The position numbers and the translations under genes were made by a program. From positions 248,001-312,000 of the forward strand of contig JAFEMH010001302.1 in NCBI GenBank assembly GCA_022495995.1: a DNA stretch of 64,000 nt. The letters run 5' to 3'. The DNA is from Adenophora triphylla var. japonica. Lineage: Eukaryota > Streptophyta > Magnoliopsida > Asterales > Campanulaceae. The notes beneath the pieces are model-generated. The model searched no databases, had not been told where the DNA came from, and saw nothing but the letters and a program-made list of their open reading frames with translations. Below, in pieces: positions 34,864 to 46,227 of this stretch; position 1 is the first letter of the stretch, and each line of letters begins with the position of its first letter.

Positions 34864-35517
34864 CTTGTACCTTTATTCAAAGAATGACCTCCTTTCATGC
34901 ATAATCTCCCGGGACCAATCCTTGAATTGGTTAAAAAATGACATTTGAGATTCCTGGGACAATTTTGATGGAGTTTTTCTAAGGTTTTCCATGGATTTTC
35001 TCTCTTTCTCCCCGAAAATGACTGTTTAGACTGGTGGTTGAAGAAGATATTTGAATTTGAAATAAAGGAAAACCAGATCTGAAGCAAAATTAAAGGACAA
35101 TGTCAGATGCAGTCCCTGTCCGCGCGAACACGATTGTCTTTCATCAGAAAAATGCACACAATCAAGCTGCTGCACCAAAAGAGGAATATTTCGTCCCGGT
35201 TGCTCGAAACCTGTGCAAAAACCTCCCCAAACCAGTCCATATACCAAACACTAACACCCTTGCCAAAAAACCAAGTCTCATGCAACATTGCATTCATACT
35301 GCATTGCATTGCATTCATAAAATAAAATCCTAAATTATTACATTCCAAAAATAAAGGGAGTGTGCACAAAAAAAAACAAAAAAAAAAAAAAAAAAGAGAA
35401 AGGTAGGTAACAATAATCCTAAATTAATACATTCCAAAAAAGAGAAAAGAAGAAAAGAGAAAAAAAAATGTGCATAAAAAATAAGTTGTATCTGTACAAA
35501 TCTCAAATCTCCGAAAA

Positions 35518-37412
35518 TCAATTCAATCTCAAGTAATCAATCGGAGTCCCAGCCGGCGACGTGCCCGGTCCCTCTTGCGGCTCGGGCCCGCCTCCTCTGT
35601 AGCCATGAAGATCTCGGGCTCGAGAATCATCATCCTCGTCCCGAAGAAGGCTCGTCGGGACCAACCGGACACGCTGATAGGGCAAGCCAAGATCTGCGAA
35701 GAAATCATATCCGAAGGTGAAGGCGTCGGACTCCTGGACGTGCGAAGAAGATCCACCATGCTGCCAGACGTGTCCCTGCCCATAAGGATCTCCGAGAATG
35801 ACGTGGTCCGAAGGTAGTACCACGCGAGAATCAAGGAGAGGAGAAAGAGGAGTCTCAGAAGAAGTCTCTGAAGGAATAGGGAAGCCTCCCGCCCGAGGGC
35901 GCCGGCCGTGGTCGCCTCGCTCTAGCCTGAGGAGCCCCGCAAGCAACCATCCTCCTGATAAATCTCTTAGCCCCGATCACCTGCTTCGTCAACTTCTCCA
36001 CGACCACCTCCGAAAACTGCACGGAAGCAAAAGCGTCAGAAACAGTTGAGGCAAAAGAATGATGACAGGAAAGAAAGGAAAAGACAGAAGCAAAAAAAAA
36101 AAGAGAGAGGTGGGAAGGAGAAGCCATACCTTCATACCCGGACGAGGCCGGAAAGCTCGTGGAAGCCGCTCAGGCTGAGGGATCTGCACCCTCAATCGGA
36201 CCCCATCCTGGACATATGAAAATCCGTCCGAGGGTACCGCGGGACCCCTAACCCCTCTCTATCAAGAACCTGGGGCGTCCTCAGCCTCCTCAAGACAAAT
36301 ACTGGATACGGCTCAATCGCCACAAATGCCGAGAAGTGCTAGCCGGCTCGGTAATCATCCCAGGTCGCAGATCTATCACTCGGGTGCATCATATCGGCAG
36401 GAGGCTCCATCGTGTCAACAAAGGCGAATTCACGCCATGCTGGCGCGTCACCCTCTCTCCCAGATAATAGACGTCGCAAGTCAGACCTCTCAGAATCCTC
36501 CGCTGCACAGTCCATATCTCAGCGCCCTTCAGCTGCGCCACCTCGAAACGATCCCAGGGATAGAATATCATCCCCTCATCCGTCTCAGCCCTAGTCAAAG
36601 GCAGGCAGTCCCCATATCGAGAGTCGTGCGCCCCGGAGCTTATCTTCTCTCGGGCATGCTTGGACCAGGAGCGCATGGCCGGATACGCCCGACGTACTCC
36701 GCCGGCTGTCGCCACATCGTGACGTGAAAGAACTCCAAACGCCCATATCTGCGAAAGGTAAAAATCAAATCAATCAAGTGCAAAAGAAAAGTGTGTGCTC
36801 AAGAAAAAAGGGGAAAGCAAAAAGAAAGCTTATACCTCCAGAGCAAACTCGAAGCAGTAGAAGGAGCTCACAGCCTTCCGGCTGTATCTATCAAGAGCAA
36901 AGTAAAGCTCTCCCCGGCCTCTCCCCAAGAGACATCTCCAGCCATCTCCACATCCTCCAAACTCCTCAAAGAAAGCAAACATCGCCGTCCCCTTGGCGTG
37001 TCCAAAAAGAGTGCTCGAAAAAGCAAACCATAAAAAGGCCCTAGCAATGGCTCGGCGCCTATCCTCTCATCCCAGCCTCGTAGCTCCCGATGATCTCCAC
37101 AATCTTCCCATAAACCACGGCGTACTCCAACCCCATCCCCTTTTTGGAAATGGGAGTAAAGCCCAGAAGAGCCTGCGCAGTCCACATCGCCGTAGCCGTC
37201 CCGCCACTCAATGCCGCGTCCATTAAAGGACGGACCCGTGATCGCAGCGTAGTCGGAAGGCGTAACCGTAGCCTCGCCCCGAAGAAGTGAAACGTGTGGG
37301 TCGCATCCCACCAATGCCGCGCCAAAGCAAACATCGGAGCCCTTGCTCTTAGGGAACTTAACCAACCCCTCAAGCACTCAATGAACTCCCAAAGCCCTGG
37401 TCTCAACGACAA
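35518..37412 (-). pseudogene. Antisense plant-mobile-domain (PMD/MAIN-like) ORF of the Tat element
   Basis: Second antisense ORF upstream of the DUF7745-like one. Minus-strand readings in more than one frame give the PMD core: FALARHWWDATHTFHF, GEATVTPSDYAAITGPSFNG (37330-37180), YGLLFRALFLDTPRGRR, SWGEAGESF, then LDRYSRKAVSSFYCFEF ending at a GTATAA donor near 36837. A further coding block lies at 36715-36389 (MIFYPWDRFEVAQLKGAEIW). A low-complexity acidic tail frame lies at 35946-35518. At least three one-base shifts interrupt the domain. PMD proteins occur in Mutator and gypsy elements and, as MAIN/MAIL genes, in transcriptional silencing; a silencing-related role here is inference. It could instead be several exons of a spliced gene. 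Confidence 0.65.
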
Positions 37413-37499
37413 TCTGTCTCGGACTCATCAAAGCTCCTCGGCCCGCATTCGGAAGCCGGTCCCACAGTCAACTACGAGACTCCACTGATCCTCGAGTCT

Positions 37500-38767
37500 T
37501 CATCTTATTCAAGCTTCGTCACGTAGTTGTTTCCACCCTGCAATAAAACAAAAAAAAAAAAAGAAAATGTCAAAAATTTTTTTTGCATTTGCACAAAAAA
37601 AAAAGAAAGCATATACATGCATCACGCAACACAAAGTTTTGAAGAAAATTCGGCAGCATAACGGCATGCAATGAACCTAGCCCCATTTTTCTCAAAAAAG
37701 ACAGTTTTTAGCAAATCCCAATTCATTCATAAAAAAAAATTCATACAAAGAGTCAACGGAAGTAAAAACTCCGTCTCATTTTCAAAAAAAAAATGCATAC
37801 ATGCATATCATCCATCATCCCAAAAGATCCTACATTCATACATTCATACAAGGAGTCGACGGAAGTAAAAACTCCGTCCCATTTTCATAGAATAACATGC
37901 ATACATTCATTCAACGGGAGGAAAAATCCGTTCCGTCTTTCAAAAAAAAATCATCATACTTCTTTACAAAAAAAAGAGAGCATGCACACATTCATATCAA
38001 CATTGCAAGAATCCTACATTGCAACAAAAGAAGTCCGTCCCAAATTCGGGAAATTGTTCATCATAGTCTCATATTTCAAAAAAAAAAAAGGGCGAAAATG
38101 CCAATTCTTTTCCTAAGCAAAATGTACATTTTGAGTTACCCATATACTCATTACAACATGCAAAGCATCAAAATCAAGATTCAAAGCCAAGAACAAAATT
38201 CTTTTTTATTTTTTTTTCCCTCATAATTTTCAAAAAAAAAAGAAAAATCACCCAAAAATCGATTTCAAGCAAAAATCGACAAAGGGAATGAAAAGATTCG
38301 AAGTATACCGTTCGGAGACTCGGATCAGTGGCCCAATGTTGCCAAGCATCGGGGTATGGCTCCTCCGCAATCGATTGCGAAAGAATGTAGTGCCTCCTCA
38401 TTCGGACAAGCTCCAATCGCCTCTCCGCTACCGGACCACGTCCTTGGCCTTGAAAAGCACCCCCCCCCCCCCGTGTTCCATTGCTCGAAAATCGAAGAAA
38501 AATGGAAGAATTTTAGAGCTTAATAGCCAAAAATGGCGGATTTGCGACTCTCTCTCTCTTTCCTCTCGTAAAATTCAAAAAATGGACTGGGGAAGAGGAA
38601 GGGCGTTGGCCCTCATTAAGACCAATCTGATTCTCAACCTCCTCCGCGCGGATAGGGTTGTAAGGGTCAAAATGACCCTTTTGCCCTTTAAAATTTCAGG
38701 ACTCTGCAGTTCAGTCCTCAACTTAACAGAGTTAACCAAAGTTAACCAAAGTCGACCCCCTTTCAAG
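37500..38767. other. Non-coding region with degenerate repeats
   Basis: A-rich runs and degenerate ~110-bp repeats built around GTCAACGGAAGTAAAAACTC or GTCGACGGAAGTAAAAACTC and CATACATTCATTCA (about 37740-37930). A run of thirteen C lies at 38460-38472. No gene was recognised; frames here are repeat artefacts. Confidence 0.6.
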
Positions 38768-39985
38768 GAAATCACCAACGGCAGTCAAACGTAAGACCGA
38801 TCTCCCCGAGAAAGTCAACGGAATCCCGTTTCTTTCATCAAAATCATTCGACGGCAGTAAAACGTAAGTCCGATCTCCCTGAGAAAGATAACGAGATCCC
38901 GTATCTTTCATCAAAATCATTCCCCGGCAGTAAAACGTAAGACCGATCTCCCCGAGAAAGATAACGGGATCCCGCATCTTTCATCAAAATCATTCGACGG
39001 CAGTCAAACGTAAGACCGATCTCCCCGACAAAGTCAACGGAATCCCGTTTCTTTCATCAAAATCATTCAACGGCAGTCAAACGTAAGACCGATCTCCCCG
39101 AGAAAGTCAACGGAATCCCGTTTCTTTCTTCAAAATCATTCGACGGCAGTCAAACGTAAGACCGATCTCCCCGAGAAAGTCAACGGAATCCCGTTTCTTT
39201 CATCAAAATCATTCGACGGCAGTCAAACGTAAGACCGATTTCTCTGAGAAAGATAACGAGATCCCGTATCTTTCATCAAAATCATTCCCCGGCAGTAAAA
39301 CGTAAGTCCGATCACCCCGAGAAAGATAACGAGATCCCGTATCTTTCATCAAAATCATTCCCCGGCAGTAAAACGTAAGTCCGATCTCCCTGAGAAAGAT
39401 AACGAGATCCCGTATCTTTCATCAAAATCATTCTCCAGCAGTAAAACGTAAGACCGATCTCCCCGAGAAAGATAACGGGATCCCGCATCTTTCATCAAAA
39501 TCATTCGACGGCAGTCAAACGTAAGACCGATCTCCCCGAGAAAGTCAACGAAATCTCGTTTCTTTCATCAAAATCATTCGACGGCAGTCAAACGTAAGAC
39601 CGATCTCCCCGAGAAAGTCAACGGAATCCCGTTTTTTTCATCAAAATCATTCGATGGCAGTCAAACGTAAGACCGATTTCTCCGAGAAAGATAACATAAT
39701 CCCGTTTCTTTCATCAAAATCACCAACGGCAGTCAAACGTAAGACCGATTTCTCCGAGAAAGATAACGGAATCCCGTTTCTTTCATCAAAATCACCAACG
39801 GCAGTCAAACGTAAGTCCGATCTCCCCGAGAAAGATAACGAGATCCCGTATCTTTCATCAAAATCATTCCCCGGCAGTAAAACGTAAGTCCGATCTCCCT
39901 GAGAAAGATAACGAGATCCCGTATCTTTCATCAAAATCATTCCCCGGCAGTAAAACGTAAGACCGATTTCCCCGACGAATACGTC
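38768..39985 (+). repeat. ~72-bp tandem array, about 17 copies, in the Tat 3' region
   Basis: The unit contains CGGCAGTCAAACGTAAGACC (or AGTAAAACGTAAGTCC), GATCTCCCCGAGAAAG and TTTCATCAAAATCATT. At least two sub-variants alternate in blocks (TCAAACGTAAGACC with GTCAACGGAATCCC; TAAAACGTAAGTCC with GATAACGAGATCCC). Variable tandem repeats between pol and the 3' LTR are a known feature of Tat/Ogre-type elements and a source of satellites. Confidence 0.92.
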
Positions 39986-40061
39986 TGATTTTCCCCCAGT
40001 AAAGGCTAACAAAATCCCCAGCAAAGTTAACGGAATCCCAAAAGCCAACGAAATCTCGAGT

Positions 40062-40780
40062 AAAATTTGAACTACGAAAGGGCTTGATTTCCACTAGGGA
40101 TACGTAGGTAGCCTATCATTAGGTCCAGCCCCTCGACCAAAACGGTCACCCTCTCCTTCGGCAGCAGACGAAGTCCACCGAAAGGCCATTTCAAATTAAG
40201 GTCCGAGGCACCTAAAACGCCATCATCAAGGTTCGAGGCACCTAAAACGCCATTATCAAGGTTCGAGGCACCTAAAACGCCATCATCAAGGTTCGAGGCA
40301 CCTAAAACGCCATCTTTGAGGCACCTAAAACGCCATCATCAAGGTTCCCTCCACCTAAAATGCCATCATCAAGGTTCGAGGCACCTAAAACGCCATCATC
40401 AAGGTCTGAGGCACCTAAAACGCCATCTTCAAGGTCAGAGGCACCTAAAACTATCATCATCTCCAGGGTCAAAGACCCGAACTACGACTGACTTGATTCC
40501 TCTTAAGGATATGTAGGTAGCCTATCATTAGGTTCAGCCATCCGACCGAAAATGGTCATTCCTATCCCGGCGGAGCGGATAGCTAGCCATCGACCAAAAT
40601 GGTCATCTCTTATCCCCAGCAGAGTTTCTTTCCAGCAACCGACTGTAGAACTCGCTCATCAGGTTCGAGGCACCTAAAACGCCATCATCTCCAGGGTCAA
40701 AGACCCGAACTACGGCCGACTTGATTCCTCTTAAGGATACGTAGGAAGCCTACTAGATAGGTTCAGCCACTCGATCACTT
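40062..40780 (+). repeat. Repeated ACGTAGGTAGCC tail motif
   Basis: Three copies of a ~60-bp motif with GAACTAC, TTGATT(C/T)C, AGG(G)ATA(C/T)GTAGG(T/A)AGCCT and TTAGGT(T/C)CAGCC at about 40069, 40473 and 40707, interspersed with AAAATGGTCA words. A fourth relative lies at 33194-33243. This is probably a conserved non-coding RNA or cis element of the family. Confidence 0.65.
40192..40460 (+). repeat. ~30-bp tandem array, about 9 copies
   Basis: The unit is AAGGTTCGAGGCACCTAAAA followed by CGCCATCATC. One more copy stands alone at about 40662-40690. Confidence 0.9.
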
Positions 40781-40858
40781 GATCATCCTGCCAAATATGG
40801 AGCCTTACTCTTATCGACGACCCCGCTTCCTTCGAAAGCGCCGTCGCCGAGGGGCTAC

Positions 40859-42642
40859 TGTAAGTGCTCCAATTTGAGCTTGTTAGTATTTTCGTTAGAA
40901 AATTAACGAAAGTTATAACATTCCTAACAATTCCTAACATTCCTAACATTTCTAACAAAGCAAGGGCAAAGTGGGCATTGTTATTTAAGGATAAACTAAG
41001 GAAAGGAATCAAAAAAGCAAAAGAAATAAGAAAAACCAAAAATAGAAATGGCTGGAACAAAAACTGGCTGTTAATTTGATTTTTTTTGAAAAATATTCCT
41101 CTTGTCCAAAGCCTGAAGCAGCATTTAATGAACAGTGCATGCTCAAGGTCCTATCCGCGCGGATGAGTTTGTCATTTTCAGAGGGATATAAATTGAGCCC
41201 TCCAGTCTCAAAAATAAGGGAGAAGAACACATTCCCTCAACTGCACTTTGGCGAAAATAAAGAGAAAACAGTGAGAATTCCATAGAATTGTCACCTTTTT
41301 CTCAACTATTCAACCAAAATCACACTCACTCAAACACTCTCATATTCAAGCCTCAAACACTCTTACTTTCAAGTCAAAAACTCCAAAACACAAAGAAGAT
41401 AGGTATAACCTCCCTCTTCTTACCCTAAATCTCTCATCCATGCATGCATTTCCAAACTACAAAATGTAGTTTGTTCATCTTCTTGCCCTAGATCCAAGAA
41501 GATCACCATGGAAGTTCATCTCCATGGATGATCTTCTACAAGGATCAACATTATTTTCAAAGTGTTCTTACTTTCTTGCAAAGAAAACCCATTTTCAAAA
41601 CTCTAAAAATCATTTTCATACATCAAATCTCATTTTCAAAGGATAAAATTCCCCTTCCCAAGCAAATGAAATGCTTAGTCCTAATGTACCCCAAGGATGG
41701 TTTGATATAGTTGATTCACCACTAAAATGTCAAGTGATCACTAATCAAAACCTAGGGAAATGGGGACAAGCATGGATGCAAAACCCCCCTTAAAATTATG
41801 TTGACTACAAAACACTTTTTGTAGCAATTTTCTTTCTTGAGAAGTTGCTGTCCAGTAGCAATTTTCCAAGACCCCAGTCCATTGTCTAAATTTTTGGACA
41901 CAGATAAACTTGGAATTTGGTGTTGACTACAAAACACTTTTTGTAGCCAACATCCAGAGCTTTCCAGGCATATTTTTACTTTATTTTTTGAGTGAGTAAA
42001 ACTCCCTTTTTCAAATTTTCATTTGAAGGTCAGATCACCAGTCTCTGGGAGTCCAGATCTCATATCTGAGATTTCCAGAAGGTTTTGGGTCCTCAAATCT
42101 TCTCCAAAATGTAAAATTCTATCACATAAATCTTATTTAAGGTGTCTGGAACAACTTTCATTCTCTGAGTTTTCTCATATTATGAAGTTTTAAAGCCCTT
42201 AAATCCATTTCAAAATCGAGTGTCCACTGCCTTTTTCATTCTGGCAGAAGTGTTCTTCAACTTCCAAAAATCTTTTGAGTACCAAAACTCAACCCAAAAA
42301 TCACACCAAAAATCATGGGATCTGTCCAAAGTCTAATAAAGAATTCCCAATTTTTACTTTTCTGAGTTTCAACTTATTTTGGCCAAAACACACACACACA
42401 CACAAATGATTTTTAGCTTGGAAGACTCGTTTTACGAGGCATTCCGGGTGCACACTAACGTCCTTCCCGGCATGTAACGTGACCTCCGAACCCAAATCTC
42501 TAATCTCGGGCATTTTTCAAAGTTTTGGCCCTTAAAACAAAAATGGCGTGGCGACTCCGTCTTTTTTCCGGTTTTATTTGATTTTCAAAGAAACGCAAAA
42601 TCGAATTTTCCCGCGAAATTGGAAATTTCACACATCGTCACA
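40859..42642 (+). repeat. 3' LTR of the Tat element
   Basis: Starts TGTAAGTGCTCC directly after GAGGGGCTAC (a weak polypurine tract) and ends CACATCGTCACA. It is homologous to 15412-17168, with a local duplication near 41800-41940 (GTTGACTACAAAACACTTTT twice). TATA box at 41187-41194. Confidence 0.85.
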
Positions 42643-42827
42643 CAAAGGAAAAAAGCTTTCTTTTTATTATTATTTTTTTTCGAAAAGGGATACCGGTACG
42701 TGGTATTGTTAGACCACCGTTTATCCCAAGCCCCGGGTTAGGAAGCGATACAGGATGGTTAAATGGTTTTCACCTATATACCGGGTATTGTTTATTTTGA
42801 AAATGAAAGCTTTTCTCCTTTGGGATA

Positions 42828-42845
42828 TCCCCAGCGGAGTCGCCA
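42828..42845 (-). other. Primer-binding site, tRNA-Arg type
   Basis: On minus, TGGCGACTCCGCTGGGGA lies three bases inside the LTR at 42849. It is the unmutated form of the site at 17170-17187. Confidence 0.8.
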
Positions 42846-43529
42846 AACTGTGAATGTGTGCCCAAATTCTAAATTTTTGTTTTTAGATCGGATTCACGCG
42901 AGTTTGAAAACATCCGGTTTAATTTGAAAAACGGAGTCGCCACGCCATTTTGATTTCCTCAAAACTTTGAAAAAAAGGATTTTAGGGTTCGGAGGTTAAG
43001 TTACCCCTTGGGAAGAACGGATCGTCGTTCACCCAAGGTTCCTTACCGTAGCAAGTCTCCCTAGATTCCATTTTTCGTGCTTGCTTGCGTGCTTTCTTGT
43101 GTGCATGTGTTGAAGGGAGAGGGGGGGGAATATCCCAAGTTGTCTTCCGGACGTACAAACCATTTAATTGGTTGTCGCTCGGGATTCCTTGGATATTTTA
43201 TGTGTTCGGGACTTTGATCCCGTCCTCATCTTGGACTTGTGATCATCGCTATTTGACCTTGGGTCTTGCGTGATCGAGAGAAGGACTCTCTTTTATAGTC
43301 CAAAATGGGGTTCTTTAGGAAAGAAGTGACCTTAGCCCATCAATCCTACGCATTGAGACGATTGAGCTTATATGGGAGCTATCGTGCTCGTCTTAAGCGA
43401 TTATCGGAGATATAGGTTCAAGGGTTTATCACTTTCTAAAGAAATTGTGGCACCTTTAATGGAAGAAACGATGTAAAGATAGGATCTTTACACCGGTCCA
43501 TTCCGAAGGTTGCTAATGGGGACATGGGG

Positions 43530-43960
43530 GAATGCATGTAAAAATGACATTTTTAGTGAAAAGATGACATTTTTTGGGTGCAAAGGATGCTTTTGATTGC
43601 AAATGATGCTTTTTGGTGTAAAGAAAGGATTTTTATGCAAAGGATGCATTTTTTTTTTGTAGAAAAATAGCATTTTTAGGCAAATGATGCTTCATTCATG
43701 CAAAGAAATGATCTTTAATGCAAAGGATGCATTTTTATGTGTGAAAATGAGTTTTAGGATGCAAAGGATGCAATTTGAATATAAAGATTATATTTTTATA
43801 TGCAAAGAATGCATAAAGATATCATTTTTAGGTAAAAAGGGGATTTTTAGGTGCAAAGGATGCACCTTTAATGCAAAGATTACATTTTTATGGGCAAAGG
43901 ATGCTTATTTCATGCCAATGATGCAAAGGGAAAGGGGGTATGATTTATATGAATAAAGAT
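43530..43960. repeat. Degenerate GCAAAGGATGC repeats in the LTR
   Basis: About fifteen loose copies of TGCAAAGGATGCATTTTTA at ~25-30-bp spacing within the minus-strand LTR, upstream of its 3' end. No coding meaning. Confidence 0.7.
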
Positions 43961-44263
43961 AAGATCTTTAACAACAAATACCAAGTCCCAAGCAAGATAA
44001 TAGTAATATATGAATGCAAGGAGCAATTATATCACATAAACAAGCATGATGCAAGGTAAGGGAGTGAGAGGTTACCAATGGTGGTGACCTCTTCTTCTTT
44101 GATTCTTGCCTAGTGGATGGATCAACTTGGAAGGCTTCAAGGAGGAGGGAGGTGGCTTCTTGGCACTCTTCAACTTCTTGGATTTTCGCAGCAGGGCTTG
44201 AACAGAACTTTTGTGCTGAATATGATATTTTTGTTGGTCTCTAAAATGGGTAGAGGAGGGCTC

Positions 44264-44272
44264 TATTTATAG
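44264..44272 (-). promoter_or_regulatory. LTR TATA box on minus
   Basis: On minus, CCTATAAATAGAGCCCTCC parallels the TATA contexts at 15751 and 41187, and supports the orientation of this LTR. Confidence 0.6.
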
Positions 44273-44817
44273 GCAGTCTGGATAAGGCTAATGAGGCCAT
44301 GCGGCTAGGAGTTCCCTCCTAATGCAGCCGTGCGGCATTATCCTGTGTGACTCAGCATGTTTCTAGAATCATGCAAGGTGGCACTTCTAGAAGGTTTTCC
44401 ATATTAAGAAAAACGTGCCCTTTTAATTTAAATCAGTCCCTTCATTCCTCGGAAGGTTCGGAACAGTTCCGGAATTGCTCCCGGACTTTAGGAAAGTCCG
44501 GGAAATTGCCGGAAAACTTAACCGGAAGGCATGAGCCAGATTTGGGTACTTGCAAATTGTGGGGTTTTTCCTTAAGCTTTTAGCTTGAAGAAGATTCTAT
44601 TAGGAGTTTCTTATTAAGTCAATTCATTGGCTTGCAGAAGATTTTGCCTATTTCGTGATTCCTTGTTCAAACCCTAATTTGTGGATTCGAATTAGGTTAA
44701 GTATTTTGGTTCGTGGATTCGAATCAGGATATTTGCCTATCAGTTACTTTTATTTCTGTTGCGTTTCATTCGATTTACATCAGTTGGTAAAGGTCAAAGG
44801 ACGATCCAAGGAAGAAG

Positions 44818-45508
44818 ATGGCCAACAATGGAGAAAATAGCAAATTTGTTGTTATTGATGGGATCAATTATCGTTTGATTCATGCTAATCATCAGGCGAA
44901 ATATTTTTTTGCAAAGGAGGAGGAACTTTCAAAGGAGGCCAACTTTCACCATGACTTCTTGCTTCACTATGAATCCCTTCTTGTAAGCAGCCGACTTTCG
45001 CCAGAAAAACAATTTATAGCGGATTTGCATAGAGAGTATAGGGATAAAGCTTTAAAAAAATCTGAACCTTTTTGGCACAAAGCTTGTTCTTATTTGAAAC
45101 AAGTTCGTCGTTTGAAAGTACAAAAAGCTATTGAATTGAAGCATCTTGAGGAGGTAGAACGTCGCCTTGTTATTGAAGAATTTCCTACTCAAGAAGAATC
45201 TTTTGATGAGGAGGATATTTGTGAGTTCAAAGAATATTTGAACATTGTTCAGGTTTGTGGTGATATTATTACTTCAAATACAGCAAGAGAAGGAAGAGAT
45301 GCGGCAAGAGAAGGAAAAAATGCGGCAAGAGATGCAGCAACAAATGCAAGAAATGATGAGATATATGCTCCAACAACAACTACAGCAACAACAACCTCCT
45401 AGTGGTAATAACTCTAACTCTTCTATTGGATCATATCTAAATTCGAATGAAACTTTGAGTAAAAGTGGGCGTAGGGGTGGTCGTGGTGGTAACAGTCGTA
45501 AAGGTTGA
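44818..45508 (+). CDS. Unrecognised protein with Gln-rich coiled C-terminus, one frame change
   Basis: ATG 44818 opens MANNGENSKFVVIDGINYRL and a lysine/glutamate-rich, probably helical protein of ~150 residues. Near 45280 the sensible reading moves one frame. It continues as repeated QEKEEMRQEKEKMRQEMQ and a Met/Gln-rich stretch, then ends GRRGGRGGNSRKG (stop 45506-45508). The charged Q-rich coiled C-terminus resembles the accessory (TNPA-like) proteins of CACTA-type elements, but I recognise no defined domain. Palindromes at 45745-45925 and a CACTA-like terminus at 45934 lie downstream. The upstream part may have been cut off by the LTR ending at 44554. The transposon origin is inference. 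Confidence 0.45.
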
Positions 45509-45744
45509 ATTTGACTTGTTTTTATTTGGTTTGGAGTGACAACTTAACTACTAGACTTTTTTTTTATTTGTAATATGTTATGTTGTTTAGAGATTTGTAT
45601 GTGTTAATGTTTTATTTGGTTTGGAAGACATTGTTTAAGAATTGTGTATATTGTTTGTGTGGATGCTGTGAATGTTATATAGTATTGGATTTTTGGCTTT
45701 TACAGGTGGTTTTTTAAATTTTCAAATATTTTTTTTTCAATTCT

Positions 45745-45925
45745 GATAAAATTACCCACGAAAATTTTCGTGGGTAATTTTCAATTTTTTTTTTCAATTC
45801 TGATAAAATTACCCACGGAATATTCCGTGGATAATTGAGTATAAAGTTACCCACGGAATATTCCGTGGGTAATTTTCCCAATTACCCACGAAATATTCCG
45901 TGGGTAATTTTATACTCAAAATTAT
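45745..45925. repeat. Four ATTACCCACG palindromes
   Basis: Four near-perfect 26-32-bp palindromes with half-site ATTACCCACG and centres AAAATTTT or GAATATTC. The first is fully symmetrical. They occur within 180 bp, the density seen in CACTA subterminal regions. Confidence 0.85.
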
Positions 45926-45933
45926 GGGACATG

Positions 45934-45952
45934 CACTACAAGAAAAAGAGGC
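45934..45952 (+). repeat. CACTA-like terminus in unexpected orientation
   Basis: CACTACAAGAAAAAGAGGC closely matches the right terminus of the element at 333-9155 read on minus (CACTACAAGAAAGGAGGC). It points right, away from the palindromes. No matching CTTGTAGTG end was found to its right in this window. Confidence 0.5.
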
Positions 45953-46227
45953 ATATGCGATGACCTATTGCATTTATGGACATGTATTTCAATTATTCGT
46001 TAAGAATTACCGCTTGATATACAAATTTAATTGTCCAATTGAGGTTCAATATTATATATCAAGCTTTTACACTCTTCTCACGTGTGACCCGTATTTTTCG
46101 GGCATGCCGACAGAATGTAGCTTTTATACACATAAATTCGAGTAATACTGCAATCGGATATAATCGAATTTAAGACCTTATGATCTCATACCACAATCTC
46201 ACATTCTAATTAGTAGTCAATAAACTA

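Larger units (their letters stand above)
15412..42642 (+). mobile_element. Large Tat-lineage Ty3/gypsy LTR retrotransposon with antisense ORFs
   Basis: Homologous LTRs lie at 15412-17168 and 40859-42642, both starting TGTAAGTGCTCC and ending in CA. The primer-binding site follows the 5' LTR. Coding order on plus is gag/protease, RT, RNase H, archaeal-type RNase H, integrase; the second RNase H is the hallmark of the Tat group. Two ORFs run antisense between integrase and the 3' LTR, then two tandem arrays follow, also Tat-like. It is ~27 kb only because an 8.3-kb Tekay-like element sits in its leader. The outer flanks ATGAG and CAAAG do not match. The TSD is therefore lost, or the two LTRs come from different insertions. 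Confidence 0.85.
42643..44554 (-). mobile_element. Truncated Tat-like element, opposite orientation (LTR plus leader)
   Basis: On minus, the LTR runs 44554 to 42849. It starts TGCAAGTACCC, similar to TGTAAGTGCTCC of the large element, and ends CATTCACA. A perfect tRNA-Arg-type primer-binding site follows at 42845-42828. About 185 bp of leader comes next and is homologous to 25564-25680. The element stops abruptly at the end of the large element's 3' LTR (42642). No coding part remains. The bases outside the LTR start are AATTG (44555-44559); the partner end is missing. Confidence 0.8.

Noticed and set aside
39647..40094. Repetitive frames through the 72-bp array
   Set aside because: The repeat length is divisible by three, so frames stay open by chance over the array; no protein family is suggested.
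15412..42642. Target-site duplication for the large Tat element
   Set aside because: Flanks ATGAG and CAAAG match at only two of five positions, so no duplication is claimed.
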